A DNA stretch of 64,000 nucleotides. Source: Laburnicola sp. R22_1. Its lineage: Eukaryota; Ascomycota; Dothideomycetes; Pleosporales; Didymosphaeriaceae. The notes under the pieces are model-generated. The model was not told the DNA's origin. It saw nothing but the letters and a program-made list of their open reading frames with translations, and made no database searches. Below are positions 9,352 through 21,200 of the stretch, piece by piece; within the stretch, counting starts at the first letter, position 1; every line of letters begins with the position of its first letter. The stretch is taken from the NCBI GenBank assembly GCA_014281115.1, contig JACONQ010000002.1, forward strand, positions 2,790,001-2,854,000, read 5' to 3'. The position numbers were made by a program, and so were the translations under genes.

Positions 9352-10997
9352 ATGGCATCCTTCATCGGGTACCTTCGGGGAGACCCAAAAGCACCGGGTG
9401 AACGCAAACTGATCCTAAAACTCGACTTCTTCATCCTCACCTTCTGTTGCCTAATGTATTTTTTGAATTACCTTGACCGAACCGCGCTCAACAACGCATA
9501 CGTAAGTGGGATGAAAGAAGAGTTGGGGTTCCATGGCAATCAGCTCAATCAGATCAACACGGTGTTTACGGTGGGGTATACAATTGGGCAAGTACCATGC
9601 AATATCGCACTCTACTATATTAAACCGAGGTTCTTCTTTCCAGCCTGCATGGTAAGTCGAGCACCGATGGTAGATGATCGAAGCATTGATTTTAGCGCAT
9701 AGGTGGTTTGGGCGAGCCTCACGATGGCGACAGCTGGTGCAAAGCATCCAAGAGACATCATGGCCATTCGCTTCTTCCAGGCTATTTTTGAAGCATCCAC
9801 GTTCGTTGGAACACATTACATCTTGGGATCTTGGTGAGTAATATAGGACGCGAATCCCCTAGGAGCCCATGCTCATCACACGAGCAGGTATACTGAACGC
9901 GAGCTCGGCAAACGATCAGGCATCTTCACAGCCTCCGGCCTCGCCGGCACGATGATTGGCGGCTTCATCCAGACCGGCATCCATTCAAGCATGGACGGTC
10001 TAAGCGGTCTCTCGGGTTGGCGGTGGCTCTTCATCATCGACGGAATCATCACGCTCCCGGTGGCCATCTATGGCTTCCTCCTCTTTCCCGACACACCGAG
10101 GTCGACAAAAGCCCCGTATCTCACCGCAGACGAAAAAGCTCTTGCCATCTCCCGTGTACCCGAGGCCCCGAAACGCACGCCAATTTCTTTAAGCTTCCTG
10201 AAGCATTGCTTTTCGACGTGGTACTGGTATTTTTTCGTCGTGCTTTGGATAATCGCCGGAGAGACGGAGTCGTTCAGCTCGAATGCTCTTTTGGCGCTGT
10301 ACATGAAGGCTCACCCGACAAACAAGTATACCGTTCCGCAGCTGAACAATTATCCGACCGGAGTGCCTGCTGTCGGTATCATGTCGACCCTCTTCTGGGC
10401 AACACTGACGGACTTTTGGGGCGGGAAGCGATATCTTGGTAATCCGTATTTTACTGGTTTCGGCAACATGAAGCTGACGTGCAACAGTTGGATACTGGAT
10501 CGGCATCACGGGCGTCATAACCAGTGCCCTCATTCTAGCCTACCCAGACAACACCAGCATCAATTTTGGAATGTACTATTGGGCCGGCAGCGTCTACGCG
10601 TGCCAAGCTACCTTCTTCGCGTGGGCAAACGACGTGTTGCGCTACGAAGAAGACAGCCTTCGGGCTGTGGTCATAGCGTCGATGAATATGGGAAGTAATG
10701 CCATCAATGCGTGGTGGAGCATTGTGTTTTATGGCGCCAATTTTGCACCTTACTTTACGAGGGGGATGTACGCTATGATCGCTACCAGTATTGCGTGTAA
10801 GTTTCTGCTTGCCGTTGTATGAGAGAGGTGCTGACTTTACAGTGGCGGTTTGGACGGCGATGCTGGTGTGGATGCAGAAAAGGACGGAGAGGCGACGGGA
10901 ACAAGATGGCGTGTATGCGGGTAGAGAGGACGAGAAGGAGCCTGTTTCGGTTGCCAAGGAGCTTGGGGAGAACAAGCAGAATGATATGAAAGCCTAA
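9352..10997 (+). CDS. MFS transporter, anion:cation symporter family (pantothenate/allantoate-like)
   Basis: 481-aa plasma-membrane permease of the ACS branch of the major facilitator superfamily (Dal5/Fen2/Liz1-like). Exons: 9352-9651, 9703-9833, 9888-10438, 10488-10796, 10843-10997. The start of TM1 reads YFLNYLDRTALNNAYVSGMKEEL, the segment typical of this branch. Other landmarks are GYTIGQVPCNIALYY, the AIRFFQAIFEAS helix, GWRWLFIIDGIITLPVAIYGF and the loop FPDTPRSTKAPYLTADEKALA. The tail is cytosolic, charged and ends in Lys. The start is the Met of MASFIGYLRGDPK, which gives a short cytosolic N-terminus as usual. Being divergent from the amidase suggests import of an amide or vitamin-like acid that the enzyme cleaves; that link is inference. 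Confidence 0.9.
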
Positions 10998-11176
10998 GGT
11001 GAGTGCATCGAAATGTCAAGATAAGGGTGAAGACTGGGAATTCCAATTCCATAATCGTTCATCGAAAAAGAAATCAACAAGATTAACCATGCTCAGGAAC
11101 CCTTAGAAAAACCGCCGAGGAGAACAGTTCATACCAAACACAGCAGCGCCTTCCAATCTATACAAATAGCAGCGTC

Positions 11177-12260
11177 CTAGTGCGAGTATGGCACCTCTTC
11201 CTTCTCAGCCAAACGAATTGCAACCCGTGTCCACTCATCAAGATCCTCAACAGGCAGCCCAAGCAACTCATTATGAAGCCCCCTGCTCGTCTCAAAATCC
11301 CCATCCCCGTTCGGGAAGAAATACCGACTGTACAGCATCTTAGTATACGCATCATAATTTCCCTTCTTTACCTCGTCCATCCCCTCCTTCCACCTCTTCT
11401 CCGCAGAGTCATGAGTAATCGTCCAGTCGGCATCCGTAGTCCCTGTAACACGCTTGACGCTCTCAAACATGTCGCGTTGCGTGAGCCGAAAACTGGAGAT
11501 ATATACGGGGCTATTGCCGAACTGCGAAACCGTAGGCGACGGATCGTTTTCGTCCTCGGGAAGAATCTTCAGACGCAGCAGGTTCGCAATCGCCCGGCCG
11601 CTTTGAGGCCACGTGGTGGTATTAATCGGCGTCTCGCCGCCGTCGAACAAGATGAGGGAACGCTTCTTGAAATCGAAACCATAGCGATTGGGTCCTCCGC
11701 CCAAACTCCACTCGTACCAGAAGCCGGAAACGAGGTGGAAATACGAGCTTACTCCCAGGGCTTTGATCTCGGCGGAAATGGTGTCGCGGCCCTGGGCGAG
11801 GAGGCTGTCGTTGCACAATGCGTCGTTGGCGGGATCGTGGCCGAACCAGTTGGGCAGAATGTACGAGACGTTTGCTTTTGCGGCTGCGCGGGCGAGTTTG
11901 AGGAGAGGGTCGCGCTTTTCGGCTCGCGCAGGGATGGTGATTAGCAAGGCTTGGTGGCCTTGGAGGGCCTTTACGAGCGCTGTATCGTCGTCGGTGTCGC
12001 TGGTGTAGTCCACGCGTGCGATTTTGATACCGTCAGGCATGGTGCTAGTGCTTTCGGGACGGGTGATTGCGGTGATGGTGTGCGTGCCGGTTTTGGAGAG
12101 GTGCTCTGTGATATGGCGGCCCATATTGCCACTGGCCTATTTTTTGGTTAGGGTTGGGGGTCTGGTTTGGGTCCGGTTGGGGACGTACGCCGACAATTGC
12201 TACGCGCTCTATGCGGTTGGAGAAGCCCGAGGGCTGTTCTTTGGCGTATCTGCTGGCCAT
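11177..12260 (-). CDS. NmrA-like / isoflavone-reductase-like NAD(P)-binding protein
   Basis: 343-aa protein of the NmrA-like atypical SDR family (NAD(P)-binding redox sensors or reductases of small aromatic compounds). Exon 1 is 12189-12260 and exon 2 is 11177-12136; joining the gtacgt donor to the atag acceptor completes the dinucleotide motif VAIVGASGNMGRHI. Later landmarks are LLITIPARAEKRDPLLKLARAA, VSYILPNWFGHD and a substrate domain ending DLDEWTRVAIRLAEKEEVPYSH. It is convergent with the MFS gene (180 bp between stops). The frame is also open upstream through an earlier ATG at 12455 in a duplicated copy of the 5' end, but MASRYAKEQP at 12260 is the start that fits the family. Confidence 0.86.
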
Positions 12261-12602
12261 TGTGTATGGTCGAGACTGGGATGCTAAATGAAGCCGAGGA
12301 AGACGGAAGCAGAATGGAGAGCTGTTCTGTGTGTACTTTGCAACTCTCGCTATATTGCTCGTAGGCTTTATAGATAACAAGTCTTGTGCGACATAATGAT
12401 GCCCTACGACGGATTTACCGGATCTAGGGATTGAGAGCGCGTATTTGCTGGCCATTGTGGGCAGTCGAGATGGGGATACTAAATCAAGCCAAGGAAGATG
12501 CAAGCAGTTCTATACGTACTTTGCAACTCGCTTTGTTGCTCTTGGGTTTTATATAAATAACAAGCGTGCGGATTTTACCGGATTTAGGGTTTGAGAGCCT
12601 GA
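12251..12602. repeat. Tandem duplication of the NmrA-like gene's 5' end
   Basis: Two diverged direct copies, about 12251-12441 and 12446-12602. Both begin tgctggccattg (the ATG of the gene on the minus strand), share the blocks gtactttgcaactc and ataacaag, and end with a gattt-accggat-tagg-ttgagagc motif. The copy next to the gene is longer by an insertion near 12380-12410. Both ATGs are in the same frame. The promoter and first codons have therefore been duplicated, which could create an upstream start. Confidence 0.75.
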
Positions 12603-12964
12603 TGGTGACTTCATACTTCTGAATGCGGTCCACTGTTTCTTCCTCTTCCCTACACAGCACGCATATCTCCGGAACTATCTCCAGGCTGGGTGGAGTGCTC
12701 ATAATTATTGAAGTGTGGATGACTTGAGCCACAGAAGCTTGAAAACTTGGACCATGTACTATCACGTGACTGATACGTCACCTGGGCACCTTGGCACCTG
12801 CAGGCGTACATCGTTACTTCGCTTTCGGTTAGTACGGATGAATGATCTTCACGTGACCCTCAATGGACCGTGCACGCTTGACGGATCATACAAAAAGCAC
12901 AGTTCTTGCGAGCTGGAGCCCAGACACCACCCCACCGAGCTCAACTCACCCACGGCTCTACCGC
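12603..12964. other. Intergenic
   Basis: No convincing gene. It is divergent between the NmrA-like gene and the following plus-strand gene and must hold their promoters. A palindromic cacgtg occurs at 12764-12769. Confidence 0.45.
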
Positions 12965-14370
12965 ATGAGTGACTCGAATGCTCCGACTATGTTCTCTCCC
13001 GAGCAAACATTCGACAGCAGCTTCGGCAGCATGGAGAATACTGGACCAGCAAACCACTCGAGTATGGCAGAGACAGGCCGTCGAACGGGTCTCCTCGAGC
13101 TTCCCGGAGGTAAGTTAACGGCATCTTCAACACATCTCCATGTTTACTGATAGGTGCTTCAGAGATTCGGAACAAGATCTACTCTTATGCGAAAGAAGAC
13201 GAGTACCGCAGCTACTTCTCGACGACAAGTCGCGATAATGCCTTAAGTATCCCCGAGATAGAGGTGCCGCTATTGCGACATGATCTGGACAGCAGCGGAA
13301 ACCCTTGGCCCATCCCAACCAAATCGGCACGTGCCTTCTTCGGCCTCACCCAAGTTTGCAAGTCGATTCGTCAAGAGTATCGACCGCTATGGCTGACAGA
13401 CTCTTCGACTCGCGTGCGTGCCGTCGACCTCGACCAGTTCCTCGAGACTTTCTTCCCCTTGAGCACCGCACCAGGCAGCACACAGGTTGCTCCGAAATAT
13501 CTGCAAATCTCCACTCCGCCCTATGACATGAATCGCATCCCACTTGACGGCATGGAAGTCAACTTGACCCATATCCTCCGCCTGCGTGGGCGGCAGCCTG
13601 TCTTCTTGTGCGAATTTGTCCCGAATGGGCGGCACTCGAGACCGACACCCGACCAGCCTTTGCTGAGTCGGCCTTTGCTGAGTCGGAGTCCTGCGCGGAT
13701 GTATGGTATGAGGCAACCGTATGGTATGACGCAACGACCCAACAGCTCCATGTCTCAGATGATGAATGCATCAGCTACGTCGTCCCATTTCAACGCATCA
13801 GCATCAGCTACGTCGTCCCAGTTCAACGCATCAGCATCAGCTATGTCGTCCCATCTCAACGCATCAGCTGGCTTCGGACAGTTCCTCGGTGGTGCCAGGC
13901 AGGCCCCCCACAATCTGTGGGCCTGCAGGTACACAATGTACCCTGCCCCAGGACAGATCCCCACCCTCCCAAATAACTATGGACAGGGCACAGGTCTCTT
14001 CCCCCAAATCCAGTTCATAAGCTTCATGCTCGCACACTCCAATGCGAAATGGCTCGCAGATGTCGCGGATCCCAACATCATTGCCCGCGTCGTCTGCAAA
14101 GTCTACCCCGTAATATGCCCCGAGGCCGCCAGCGGGTACGTCACGATCCACTGGAACAAATACAGACACCCCAAGTATCGTTGCAATTGCGAGCGCATGG
14201 CTCCTCGAGTCCAGGAGTGTTTATGTTGGAGGCTACAAACTTTCCATCCAGAATCGCATCATATCGCGCATGATATCGTGCCTTTGATTGTTATGCAGCA
14301 GTACTGTGCCGAGGTGGGTATGGGCGAGCATCCTTGGTGGAATATCTTTGGTCCAGCCCGCATTGAGTGA
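12965..14370 (+). CDS. Uncharacterised protein with F-box-like N-terminal motif
   Basis: 450-aa protein in two exons (12965-13109, 13163-14370). Splicing completes LLELPGEIRNKIYSYA, the short LPxE(I/L)RNxIY motif found at the start of many fungal F-box-like proteins; no other domain is recognised. The segment FFGLTQVCKSIRQEYRPLWL fits that class. The middle is low complexity: a DQPLLSRPLLSRSP duplication, GMRQPYGMTQRP, and three imperfect repeats of NASA(SA)TSSxFNASA. The C-terminal third is Cys-containing and ordered-looking (CEVxP absent; CNCERMAPRVQECLCWRLQ). An in-frame Met 34 codons upstream (12863) is possible, but the 12965 ATG has a better start context. Function unknown; substrate recognition for ubiquitination is only a possibility. 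Confidence 0.65.
13768..13872 (+). repeat. Coding minisatellite
   Basis: Three imperfect units of about 27-33 bp (gcatcagc-tacgtcgtccca-ttcaac) within the preceding gene; unit length is a multiple of three, so the frame is kept. Confidence 0.8.
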
Positions 14371-15513
14371 GAGTGAGTTTGGGTGGATGGGGGTGGACCT
14401 GGCTGGAACGATGAAGCTTTCGGTTGGTTGGCCCTGAAACGGTGGAGTAGGAGGCACAACGACGGAGGAATGGAACATGAAGGTTGAGTGGGCTTGAACG
14501 GTCGATTTGGAAGTACAACGACGGAGCAACGGAGCATTATGGCTGAGTGGGCGCGTAACGGGTGTAAGCCGAGATATGAGAACGAGTAGATTCCCGTAAA
14601 GGAAGTGGCGTCAGTACGGCATAGTTCAGAGCAGAACACAATCCTATACAAATGATATGCACATTCCCCAGCTAATCTAACCAATAAACATGTGCCGCCC
14701 TATGTATATCCTATCAAGCAACCATGCATACTTATCAAGACCTTAGACCAAGATTTTGCGCACGTTCGGTACACGGCAGCCATACATACGTCCACCCCGT
14801 CCATACTCAAATACTCAAATACTAAAACTTCCCCAACACCAAGCACATACGACCACAGGATACTGAGAATTGGGCATCCCGTCAGCTCTGCTTTCCACAA
14901 ACAGTATATCGGTGGGCGAGTAGCTTGGTTAGCGATAACAAGCGAATACCTGCTGTTGTATGTTTTTTTTTCGTCTGGGTTTTTTGTGGGGTGCTTGGGG
15001 GTGGATGGACTGATGGGTAGGGTATGTGGGCGAGTGAGTGACCTTTAGCGAGTCTCCACCTACCTTTTTATTTTCTTTACTTAGGTCTGCATGCTACGCT
15101 TTTGTAGTTATATAGGCCCTTGACTGAATACATGAATTGTCTTTGAAGTGCTTGCTGTTTTTTGTAAGGCAGAGGGGCTCTATAGTTCCTCGATCTCCTT
15201 GACCCCTACGCAATTATCTAAGTAGTTTGTCTGCGCAATCACTCTGATAAAACCAGTGATTCATACTGGTATAGTAGTGCACGCTCAAGTGGAAACACAC
15301 TATACGAGGCCCGGATACGCTAAGCCTGTGCATAGCTATACGCACAACGCGCCCACTTCGTAGATAGAGTAACTTTGTTATTGTCGGTGAGCGGGCATGG
15401 ACATGACTGTACTGGGATGGATAGTTGGGCTGTTGAACTTAGTATAATAGTATCGCTAGCGGAACGGTGACTGATGTGCTCTGCAGAATCACCAGCCCGT
15501 TCTTTACTCCTTC
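14371..15513. other. Intergenic with a degenerate tandem repeat
   Basis: Around 14430-14570 there are about two copies of a ~60-bp unit sharing acaacgacggag and ggctgagtgggc/ggttgagtgggc. Otherwise no gene or RNA recognised. Confidence 0.5.
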
Positions 15514-16940
15514 TCATAAGCCCCTCTCCTTGCACTCCTTGTCATATGCTCTGACATCCCTCATTTTCGACTCAACAAACTCTTCCATCTCCCTCTGCTC
15601 ATCTTCATCAAGCACTTCATCTCCTTCCCGATGCAGCGCACCCCAATAAACATCGTCCACATCCAAGCTTTTCCTAATCCCGTAATCAAACCAAAACCGC
15701 CCACTCTCCCAAGACTCCCGCATCCTCCTCGAGAGTCTATTTTCCGTCGATGGCAACCTCTCTTCCACCTTCTCCACCGCGCAAAGGAATTGCTCCAACC
15801 GGGTTTCATAGCGCGCCACAAACTCTGCCATGCTATACTTCTCCAGCCACATATCCGGGCCTTTCAAGATAAGCCACCACGGCGGATCATACGAGAATTG
15901 CGCCGGCATAGCATGCGTGAATTCCCAATCTACAATCCCCAGGACTTTGAAAGTTTCAGGGTCGGCCAGCATATTCGAAGGCTGCAAATCGTCGCAGAAG
16001 AGGTTGAAAGGGCCGGCATTGTGCATGCAGTATTTTGGAATGAGCTAGCGGAATCGGTGGCAAGCTATGTACCTCCTCTTCGCGTCGTCTGAATCCTTTG
16101 CTAGATTACGTTGCACGCGGAGGTGGGTGAGGTTTTCGTCAGATTGGTATTCGAGGTACGCTCTTGTGGTTTGGAATGGTGCGGCGGGGAAAGTGTGGAT
16201 GGGATAATGGGAAACTGTGGCTGCCATTTCGTTCATGTTATATGTAAAAGGCGGCTCGGTTGCCCGCCACTCGTTTGTTTTCGACTTGGCTATGGCTCCC
16301 ATGGCGTCAAAGTCCAGCTGAGAAAGCTCGATGAGAAATTCCGCGAGCTGTTCATAAACGTAGTCCAGTTTCGCATCATCCATATCGTCTCTCAGGATGA
16401 CATCGTCGTCCTCAGACTGCAAGGGCCGCCTCAGGAGGGTAGCGAGCGAAGTACCTTCGATGCGATCTATGATAATAAAGGGCCCAAGATTCCCAGGGCT
16501 TTCATCCTCAAAACCCCAGCTAGTTACGCGAGGTACGGGGAGTTTCGTAGTTTGCCTCAAATACTCTAACACTTGAACCTCGTTCTTTACTTTCTCCTCT
16601 CGTCGACTGGTAAGTGTGTGGCCTGGCTTTGGGAACCGAATGATGGCCCTTGGTCCTCCATCGTTGAAGCGAACGGAGACGCAGAAGTTAAAAGGGGCCC
16701 CTCAGATACTCATCGAACTCTCCTTGGGGGCATCCTGGACGGCGGCTTGATACAAAGGCGACAATTTCTTCCTTCGCGGCGAGGGCCTTGGCCAACCAAG
16801 CCCTGCACTCGTCGTCGGCATCCGCCTCGGCGATTTCGTCGTAAGCAGTCATCAAGGGATGTTGTAATAGCGCTAAAAGGAGGAATGTGGACAGTGGATG
16901 AACGACGTCATTGCTCACCGCGTCGCACCAAACGGGCCAT
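15514..16940 (-). pseudogene. APH-family phosphotransferase pseudogene
   Basis: Remnant of a fungal aminoglycoside-phosphotransferase-fold protein (kinase-like; natural substrates of the fungal family are unknown). A 22-nt first exon (16919-16940) and an intron to 16873 lead into AYDEIAEADADDECRAWL. Two lesions follow. Near 16690 the frame shifts by one base: LRGPF stops, while the next frame continues with NFCVSVRFNDGGPRAIIRF. At 16045-16047 an in-frame TAG replaces the Gln expected in HRFRQLIPKYC; CAG to TAG is a CpA-to-TpA change. Downstream the frame is intact, including the catalytic CDDLQPSN loop and the metal-binding VDWEF, to a stop at 15514. Residue-level conservation outside the lesions suggests recent loss. 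The frameshift lies in a T run and could be a sequencing error; the TAG is harder to explain so. Confidence 0.85.
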
Positions 16941-17091
16941 CTTCACGCGTGTAGACAGAAACATCGAATCGGCAATTTAGCCGAGAACTCTTCCGGGGCA
17001 GACATGGCCTGGTCATCAACCCTCAGTATCAAGATATAAATCCGCGGAGGTCCTGCATACCTAATTACTCTCCCTTCTTATATTGAATAAA

Positions 17092-18276
17092 ATGGCAGTT
17101 TCGACGCAGATTTTCTCTGTGCAGAACCCTCCGATTGTGCTGTACGAAGCAGGCAGCGCGAAACTGGAAGACAAGCCCGTTCCAGAAATAGTCGACGGAC
17201 ACGATGTGCTCGTCCGCATTGCCTTTGTTGGAGTTTGCGGAAGCGATGTGAGTCCTCCTTTTACAAATCCTTCGTAACTTTTTATTCATTCATTCATATC
17301 CGTTTATAGTCGACCTAACCTTTTACAGATTATGAGACTTAACAGCAAGCACAACCAAGGTTCAACAGCCAAAGTACGTAAAAAAAAGGGCGCGATTGGC
17401 CTTCGTAACTTCTTCTTGCAAATATCTCTCAAAGACTAGCCAAAGTATATACTCAGACATGAATCCAAGCACTGTACTTTGTCCCAGGCCCGCCCGCCAC
17501 CCCAGGTACGCTGAGCAAGTACCTCCGCGTCGCCGAAGACTTCGTGTACAAGGCGCCCTCGACGCTCAGTCTAGAAGAGACGGTGCTGGTGGAAACCGAC
17601 GAGCGTGGCGGTCCATGCGGCGAAGCTGGGGGACGTGAGGCCTGGCGAGACGGTCGTGGTAATGGGCAGTGAGTGGGACGGTAGGGTTGCTATGCGGCGC
17701 TGTGGCGAAGACGGTTGGCGCGCACCGCGTCGTTCTCGTCGACACCTTGGAGCACAAGCTCCTCTTCGCGCGCGGCTATCTCGCCTGCGAGCCTTTCAAA
17801 CCAGATACGTCGCACGCAGCCGAGCAGGTTGCCGGCCGCCCTGTTATCCAGCATCGGCCTCGAGGGCGTAGACACTGTCATCGAAGCCGAGGGCGTGGCT
17901 TCCAGCGTCGAAACCGGCATCCTCGTTCTCTGCATGGGAGCCAAGTATGTACAAACCGGCATGGGACGAGCGAAGATTGAGTTCCCCATTGGGCCCATGA
18001 GCGAGAAGGAGTTGACGGTGAGGGGCCACTTTCGCTATAGCTCTGGCGACTACGAGCTTGCAGTGGGCTTGTTGACCAAGGGGCTGATAGATAGATGTGA
18101 AGCCGTTGATTTCGTCGACGACGGACTTCGAGGAGGCGACGGTCGCGTGGGAAAAGACGGCGAACGGGCAAGGTATCAAGAATTTGATTCGGGGCGTGCA
18201 AGATGAAAGCCCTCTGCGATACGGCGTCATGGATGGCCCATTATCAAGCGACCAACTTGTCAATGCAAACCCTTAG
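17092..18276 (+). pseudogene. Xylitol/sorbitol-dehydrogenase-like MDR pseudogene
   Basis: Relic of a zinc-dependent medium-chain dehydrogenase of polyol metabolism. Exon 1 is well preserved (MAVSTQIFSVQNPPIVLYEA to VGVCGSDV). The next ~60 residues, with the zinc-ligand His-Glu and the structural Cys cluster, are missing. Sequence resumes at PPATPGTLSKYLRVAEDFVY near 17490. The remainder is readable only by changing frame at least four times: an extra A near 17592; a tandem agtgagtg near 17670, where one unit is surplus to the MGSGTVGLL cofactor loop; a shift near 17830; and a tandem atagatag near 18090. The C-terminal end, GIKNLIRGVQDESPLRYG, ends at a TAG at 18274. Certainly non-functional. 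Confidence 0.88.
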
Positions 18277-21200
18277 ATTTGGTATTTGCGGACTGGCACG
18301 AGCAACGCGAGGGTTAAATTCGTCCGGTCGCGCGGTCGCTGGCTTTAGTAATGCGGCCAAGGTAAGAGATTCGACCGTAAGAAGCCGATCGGGGGCCTCA
18401 ACGGAGAGCACACGAGGGAGTTACCTTCGTTACCTTCTCCATATCCATCCACATACGACTTTCGGGTCTTCCAGGACGAACTCCCAACGTATTCCTGCCT
18501 CTGAAATCTGCCTGATATGACTTCGGCATGCTTGCTACTATCGCGAATCGCCCACACTGCCCGGTAATCCTTATATACTCATGAGTCAGGCCATCATCGT
18601 CGTCCGTCAAAACTGCCGATCGAACTGTACGAGCGCACGACCTGTCAGCCAGCGGATCGCGACTTTCTCATAGCAGCAATCTCACCCGCAGAGTAGGTAC
18701 TGCTACGACAGGGCTATACCCCTTTAGAATCCAAGATGACAGCCCGAGCATATTGGGTGACCCCCGCGCAAGGGAGCAAGCATACAATGTATTTTATGAC
18801 ACGTAACCAACTACAGCGCCATTACCAAATTATCCCACCCTCGTCGCATATCCCACTCCTGTCGAAAGCTTGCTTGCCTTTGATCCTCGAGCCCGTCCCC
18901 CGCAGCTATCATATCCACGCACAAAAGTCTCCACCCACGCGACAAGTCCTTCCCGCAATGCCCGCCGCCCGCACGCATCCTTTGCATCCTGCAAGCCACC
19001 GTAAGCACGCCCGTCTCTCGGAAAAGCAGCTCCCACTGCTTTATACTACATCGGTAGGGCGGGTGTATGCCCCCCTTGCGAGGCTTGTGCGCGTGAGTCA
19101 TCTTATGCGATGGGAGGGGATCCCATCCCCGCTGACCGTTTCAGAGGCCTGATCTGATCGGAGCGGGAGCGTTGGTGGCTTGACTGTCAGCACGCGGGTT
19201 GTATAAAGGAAGGGAGGGAGGGAGGGAGAGGGATGTGGTACGTCTTCCTTTACGCTTTGGCGTGTGCTGCTTTTTTGTTCGTTTTTTCGTGGGTGGGTGG
19301 GTGGGTAGTTTCGTTCGTTGTGGGCGATGCGATGGCGTCGCGTGATGCGTTCTGTTCTTTTCCTGCTGCGATACTAGGTTGCGGGTTTCTGATGCATTGA
19401 AGGTAGGGAGCCTGCGGTGCGCTGTTGAGTATTCTCGGGAAAGAGCACACGTTGTTGGAGGCTCTGGCGTCTGCTACGGGTGAGCGTCGTTGAGAGCTAT
19501 GGTGGGAAGGTTGTGATGGAGTTGATGGCATCGTGTCTCGATGGAGGTAAGACTCAAAGCTTTCTGGTTTGGCTGAAGAATGGTAGGGCTGTTTTTTTCC
19601 GCGTCGATGCAATTGCACTCGAGGGCGCACTTGACCCATTCACTTACCAAGGCATCCTCTTCGTCGAAGTCTTGTCGCGAGCCTCGAATTATATGATACT
19701 ATCCACGTAATAAGGTGTTAAATCTTACCACTGATAAGCTGGGTCATAGAGATGAAGGGCAGAGCACAAGCGTGTGCAGGTACTGGAAGAAAACGCCAAG
19801 AGATGAAAGAGAAGTATGGGCATTGCCGTCGTCACGGATGATGGTACAGCTCAATGCAAGTAGGTTCAATTGATGCAGTGTCAAGGCCTGCACATGTCTG
19901 TCCCATTGGTCAATGTCAGCGCGTGTCGATCATGTGCCAGCCCTCAACGCCGAGACACAGTGGCAAAGGTTCTCTTGTACAACAGTGCTTCGATCAATAG
20001 GAGGGAATTTTCAGAATATGTGGGTGGAGATGCAAAGGGGACCAGTGTAGCGGAATCCGACGGTACCCAGTCGTCGCCCATCATCTTGGACAATCGAACA
20101 CCGCGCACCTACCTGGCGATCCGCGGTACTTGGAATTTCTGGATGAGGCGAAAGAATGGAAGGCAGAAGGCACCCGGTTGCAATTTCAGGATCTCGCACG
20201 ACGATTGCTGACTGTACTAAACCGCTGCATATGTGGACAGACAATGATTCTGGATGAGGTGTGCTTGGGTGCAGTGAACGGCGACCTCGACAACCTGGAT
20301 GCGGTTAAGGGTCCAGGCCACCCTACGAAGCCGCGAAAGCTTCCCGGCAGTACACCCAGGTGACGCGATACACAGACACGAAGCAAGGGTTCGCTTCCGT
20401 GGGGCGCCCCCACAGGCCGCGCAGCGTACTGCGGTGATTACGCGGCAATGGAGTTACAAGGTGGATTGGGGTTCAGGCATCCAAGAATGCCATGAAGCTC
20501 AAGAGAGGATGTGTACATGGTCAACCTGAGACTTGAAGCCTTGTTGTACAGGACATCATACCGCAGGCAGAAGCATTCCTACTCCGTACCTCAAAAGAGA
20601 AGGGTTGCCTCGCGGATCAAACCCGTGTCTGACCGGTATGCTCCCATCGAAGAAGCACGAAAGGAGTCGGTGTTGATGTATTAGACAAGAGGCAGCAAAG
20701 AAGGCGAAGAGTCGATACTACCGAGGAAGACTAGGCGTCCGTGCCAAAGAGACGGATTTACAGAGAAACGTCAATACCGATGGATGTATCATCACCACGA
20801 TGCCTACAATCCTGCTTCCAATATCCGACCCTTGCGGGAGGCATACAGCCTCCTGGATTGAGGTTTCCGGGGGGGCCAAAGTAGTTGCGCTGGCATGTTC
20901 AAGATTGTCTGCATGACAGAGAAGGATCTAGCTTTTAGAAATTGCCTTAAACACCCCCAGCAAACTGACCAAAAAAACAGTCTTGTCCGTTTCTGGAACA
21001 CGCCATGGATGATGGCGAAAGCGGACCGACCCCGATTGCAGTAAAGTCCGAGCTCCAAGTTTAAATAAAATGGGTAGAGATACCGAACGGTCGTGCTAGC
21101 CGATTCTGGTCTCAACGTCGATACAACATGGATTTTGGGCGATGGGTCTTGCGGGGTGCAGAAGAACGCCTCACTGTCGGACATGCATACGCAGGTCATC

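Noticed and set aside
16036..16072. Very short intron in the APH-like gene to avoid the stop
   Set aside because: The candidate is only about 28 nt and would delete conserved residues; a CAG-to-TAG change explains the sequence better.
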